From Rhizomucor pusillus (taxonomy: Eukaryota; Mucoromycota; Mucoromycetes; Mucorales; Lichtheimiaceae), in assembly GCA_900175165.2 (NCBI GenBank), contig FWWN02000434.1, forward strand, positions 1-10,155: DNA of 10,155 nt, in the 5' to 3' direction. Position numbers and translations under genes: made by a program. Below, one piece after another: positions 8,574 through 10,155 of this stretch. The notes under the pieces were generated by a model, which made no database searches, had not been told where the DNA came from, and worked only from the letters and a program-made list of their open reading frames with translations. Positions within the stretch are counted from its first letter, which is position 1, and every line of letters starts with the position of its first letter.

Positions 8574-8672
8574 ATGATCCCCACCAAGGATCAAGCACAA
8601 GAATATCTCATTGACCACAAGCTGGAATATGTGTGGAAGGAACTGAAACAACAGCGAACCAGCATGCACTGA
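8574..8672 (+). other. Short hydrophilic ORF, unassigned
   Basis: ATG to TGA gives 32 aa (MIPTKDQAQEYLIDHKLEYV, then WKELKQQ). Its charged, helical character is more protein-like than the other frames. The QEYL..HK pattern faintly recalls the N-terminal helix of adenylate-kinase or Dpy-30-like proteins, which is not enough to name it. It may be a first exon or a remnant of a plus-strand gene; a perfect hairpin follows at 8678. Confidence 0.3.
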
Positions 8673-8677
8673 GCACA

Positions 8678-8700
8678 CAGTACCGTAGCGTACGGTACTG
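8678..8700. repeat. Perfect 10-bp inverted repeat
   Basis: CAGTACCGTA, GCG spacer, then TACGGTACTG: a perfect stem with a 3-nt loop, 5 nt past the stop of the short plus-strand ORF and inside the inferred intron of the minus-strand fragment at 8729. A binding site, a hairpin or the footprint of an excised element are all possible. Confidence 0.7.
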
Positions 8701-8728
8701 TACTTGGACTACTTCATCGTATACTTAC

Positions 8729-8893
8729 TCGAGCAAAGGTTTCAGCAGGCTTGATAGTGGTGTATGCTTGTTGGTAAGCCCATGCATTATGCGCAGCAAT
8801 TTGGGAGACATCAATAGTATGTTGTGCAATGGTAGACAGAGGTACATTGATGAGTACCAAAAAGCAAAATGGGATTGTTTCAAATGATTGCTT
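8729..8893 (-). pseudogene. Second, truncated copy of the Fanzor N-terminal exon
   Basis: A 55-codon open stretch ends at a GTAAGT donor (8728-8723). Its core FLVLINVPLSTIAQHTIDVS and AYQQAYTTIKPAE line up with FLMPINVPQRTFEQLTNDLD and TSEQAYSTIQQAK in the first exon of the neighbouring Fanzor gene (about 8220-8090), including the position of the exon end. No zinc knuckle follows within the next 200 nt, so only this exon remains. It lies upstream on the same strand, which suggests tandem duplication or a nested older insertion. A stop (8896-8894) bounds it 5', so its own start is lost or lies in another exon. Confidence 0.55.
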
Positions 8894-9004
8894 TTATGAA
8901 GTTTTTAGTATGGGAATGGGAATCCTGTTGTTTCAAACAAGTTCTAATAAAATATGTCCTCAAGCATGTAGAATCAATCTCTTTTCCTTTTTTTGAAGAA
9001 CATC

Positions 9005-9292
9005 ATGCCATCGTCACTCCCATCTGAAAGCGCAACCGAAGTGACTTTATTACCCCCATGCCCATGATGTCACCTGCTATCGATCACCTGTGCGTTATAT
9101 TGCCCACCGGCGCAACAACGATCCATTATACGACTTTATCTTAAAAGATATCCAATGGAGCCTCGATTGTGGGTAGTCGCAGTTGGCATTGAAAAGCAAG
9201 ACGGATACACTAGTACCGCATTGGCATTATTACGGGAAGCCTTGCAGCACCATCCACACGATGAATACCTTTTGGCCTTGCAAAGTAAGTAC
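9005..9292 (+). other. Degenerate coding-like fragment with HAT/TPR-like helices
   Basis: One frame from ATG 9005 reads MPSSLPSESATEVTLLPPCP, a TGA (9065-9067), then in the same frame IIRLYLKRYPMEPRLWVVAV, GIEKQDG and ALALLREALQHHPHDEYLLA up to a GTAAGT donor at 9293. The second part resembles a helix-turn-helix HAT or TPR repeat (LW..A...E, then A..LLREAL). Another frame across 9080-9150 is also protein-like (RYIAHRRNNDPLYDFILKDI), so a frameshift may divide the two. After a possible intron ending at CACAG (9388), frame KLVEQSSKLN follows an A9 run. Probably a decayed or multi-exon gene that I cannot name. Confidence 0.3.
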
Positions 9293-9434
9293 TCACTGAT
9301 ATGGGTTTTCATGAAGCACTACAAGTTTTTTCAACATGCCATAGACCAACTGTGACTCGATTACATTTTGATGTCCTTTTTTTCACAGTAAAAAAAAATT
9401 AGTGGAACAATCGTCAAAGCTAAATAGCTGCCCA

Positions 9435-9710
9435 CTAACGGGTAGGTGCTACAAAAGAATTGACATTTTGAAGAGGACTTTGTGAGCATAACTTACTACT
9501 GCTTTGGCCTTCAAAACGCATTTTGTTTTCAATGTCCTCCTTAAAAAAATCAATGTGGTCCCCTTGTTTCGATGACAGTGGCATTTTCATGATTTCTCTG
9601 TATCCTACATTCTTGGATCCATTGAAAACAAACGAAAAAGGGTTTAGTCACGGATAATCATAACTTCTACGTGGCCTGTGCAGTCCACTTGCACATGTCG
9701 CTGCGCTACC
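9435..9710 (-). other. 3' end of an unrecognised minus-strand gene
   Basis: Three pieces splice in phase: a block ending YNVECASKNK at 9710, exon 9611-9497 (NVGYREIMKMPLSSKQG, then DFFKEDIENKMRFEGQSS) and a 14-nt last exon 9448-9435 (TPTR, stop TAG). Introns 9709-9612 (98 nt, GTAGCG donor) and 9496-9449 (48 nt, GTAAGT...TTTTGTAG). Phases agree and the protein is charged and coding-like, but no family is recognised. Upstream pieces on the same strand near 9800-9900 (KVPADIVEDFEFSTMDYLI) may belong to it; I could not connect them. Confidence 0.35.
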
Positions 9711-10068
9711 TTGTTTTTGGAGGCACACTCAACATTGTATTCGCGTTTTCTTCGCCAGGTACTTGGTCAGTTTGTTTATTCTGGGTGTACATGCTCTTCA
9801 CTTTTTGACGTGCTTTGGTATTTCACTAAGTAATCAAGTAATCCATTGTGCTAAACTCAAAGTCTTCTACAATGTCCGCAGGCACTTTAGCCTTACTATC
9901 TCCAGCCTATTCATATATAAACACTGGAGAAGGGTACAAAAAAAAAAAAGCTCTGGAGATCCCCCAAAATGTGATCGCTGTTGCTTTGCTGTCTACTGAC
10001 AGCTTACTAAACTTACGAAATGATTTTTATTGGGAGTGCGACTTTTGTTTTCCTAGTAGGCGAATTTA
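9711..10068. other. Unresolved region before the right-hand terminal repeat
   Basis: Short coding-like runs on the minus strand (for example PADIVEDFEFSTMDY near 9850-9885) and an A12 run at 9938-9949, but no gene model closes. It ends in the TA (10067-10068) next to the repeat at 10069. Confidence 0.3.
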
Positions 10069-10155
10069 CAGTGTTTCCAAATCAAGTTGTCGCTGGTGAA
10101 AATTTGTCTTGTCACTTTAGCGATTTCTTTTTGTCGCTTCTTTTTTTTTTTTTTT
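10069..10155 (+). repeat. Tc1/mariner-type terminal repeat, cut by window edge
   Basis: Starts CAGTGTTTCCAAATCAAG right after TA and matches 237-315 in the same orientation with about six mismatches, ending in a T15 run. It is therefore the left end of another copy of the same element family, whose body lies beyond the window. Confidence 0.65.

Noticed and set aside
8448..8678. Minus-strand 76-codon frame as continuation of the second Fanzor copy
   Set aside because: It lacks the expected C-x2-C-G knuckle and is hydrophobic; the plus-strand reading of the same region is more protein-like.
8678..8700. Hairpin as a bacterial-type terminator
   Set aside because: The window is clearly eukaryotic (spliceosomal introns), and no T-run follows the stem.
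9497..9611. Third copy of the Fanzor N-terminal exon (KMPLSSKQG versus LMPINVPQR)
   Set aside because: Resemblance is limited to a few residues and lacks the QAY.TI block; not above what chance could give.
1..10155. CRISPR array, tRNA or rRNA genes
   Set aside because: No regularly spaced repeats with unique spacers and no recognisable tRNA or rRNA sequence were seen on either strand.

Overview
This is an intron-dense fungal nuclear fragment, most likely from an early-diverging lineage (Mucoromycota-like). The inference rests on very short introns (about 55-90 nt, GT-AG with CTAAC/CTGAC-like branch sites), a 12-exon amino-acid permease packed into 2.3 kb, Tc1/mariner remnants with TA targets, and a Fanzor-type gene with N-terminal zinc knuckles, an architecture I associate with Mucorales-type fungi. 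Homopolymer A or T runs of 8-15 nt are scattered through introns and spacers; they break many apparent reading frames.

Layout. 1-236: nothing supportable. 237-1042: decayed Tc1/mariner-like element carrying the C-terminal end of a DDE transposase. 1224-2231 (minus): three-exon ERG25-like sterol/fatty-acid hydroxylase. 2232-2582: 351-bp divergent promoter with a TATA box and seven GATA-factor motifs. 2583-4907 (plus): 12-exon amino-acid/choline-type permease, reconstructed without a frame break to 554 aa and using two GC-AG introns. 5122-5938 (minus): small SMN (survival motor neuron) homologue recognised by its WDD-type Gemin2-binding segment, proline-rich tract and YG box. 6246-8290 (minus): Fanzor (eukaryotic TnpB-like, RNA-guided nuclease family) gene with two zinc knuckles, a RuvC-II-like VDEY motif and a WNRD RuvC-III motif. 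It looks damaged: one zinc-ribbon cysteine is replaced by Trp, the middle cannot be closed in frame, and no RuvC-I motif is found. 8729-8893 (minus): a second, truncated copy of the Fanzor N-terminal exon. 8574-8672, 9005-9292 and 9435-9710: coding-like fragments of uncertain identity. 10069-10155: another Tc1/mariner-type terminal repeat, in the same orientation as the one at 237, running off the window.

The host genes (sterol hydroxylase, permease, SMN) look ordinary and mostly intact. The mobile material (Tc1/mariner ends and Fanzor copies) sits around and between them. The divergent sterol/permease pair shares one promoter; permease and SMN converge; SMN lies directly downstream of the Fanzor locus on the same strand. 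All gene models are hand-spliced from the sequence; no transcript or database evidence was available.
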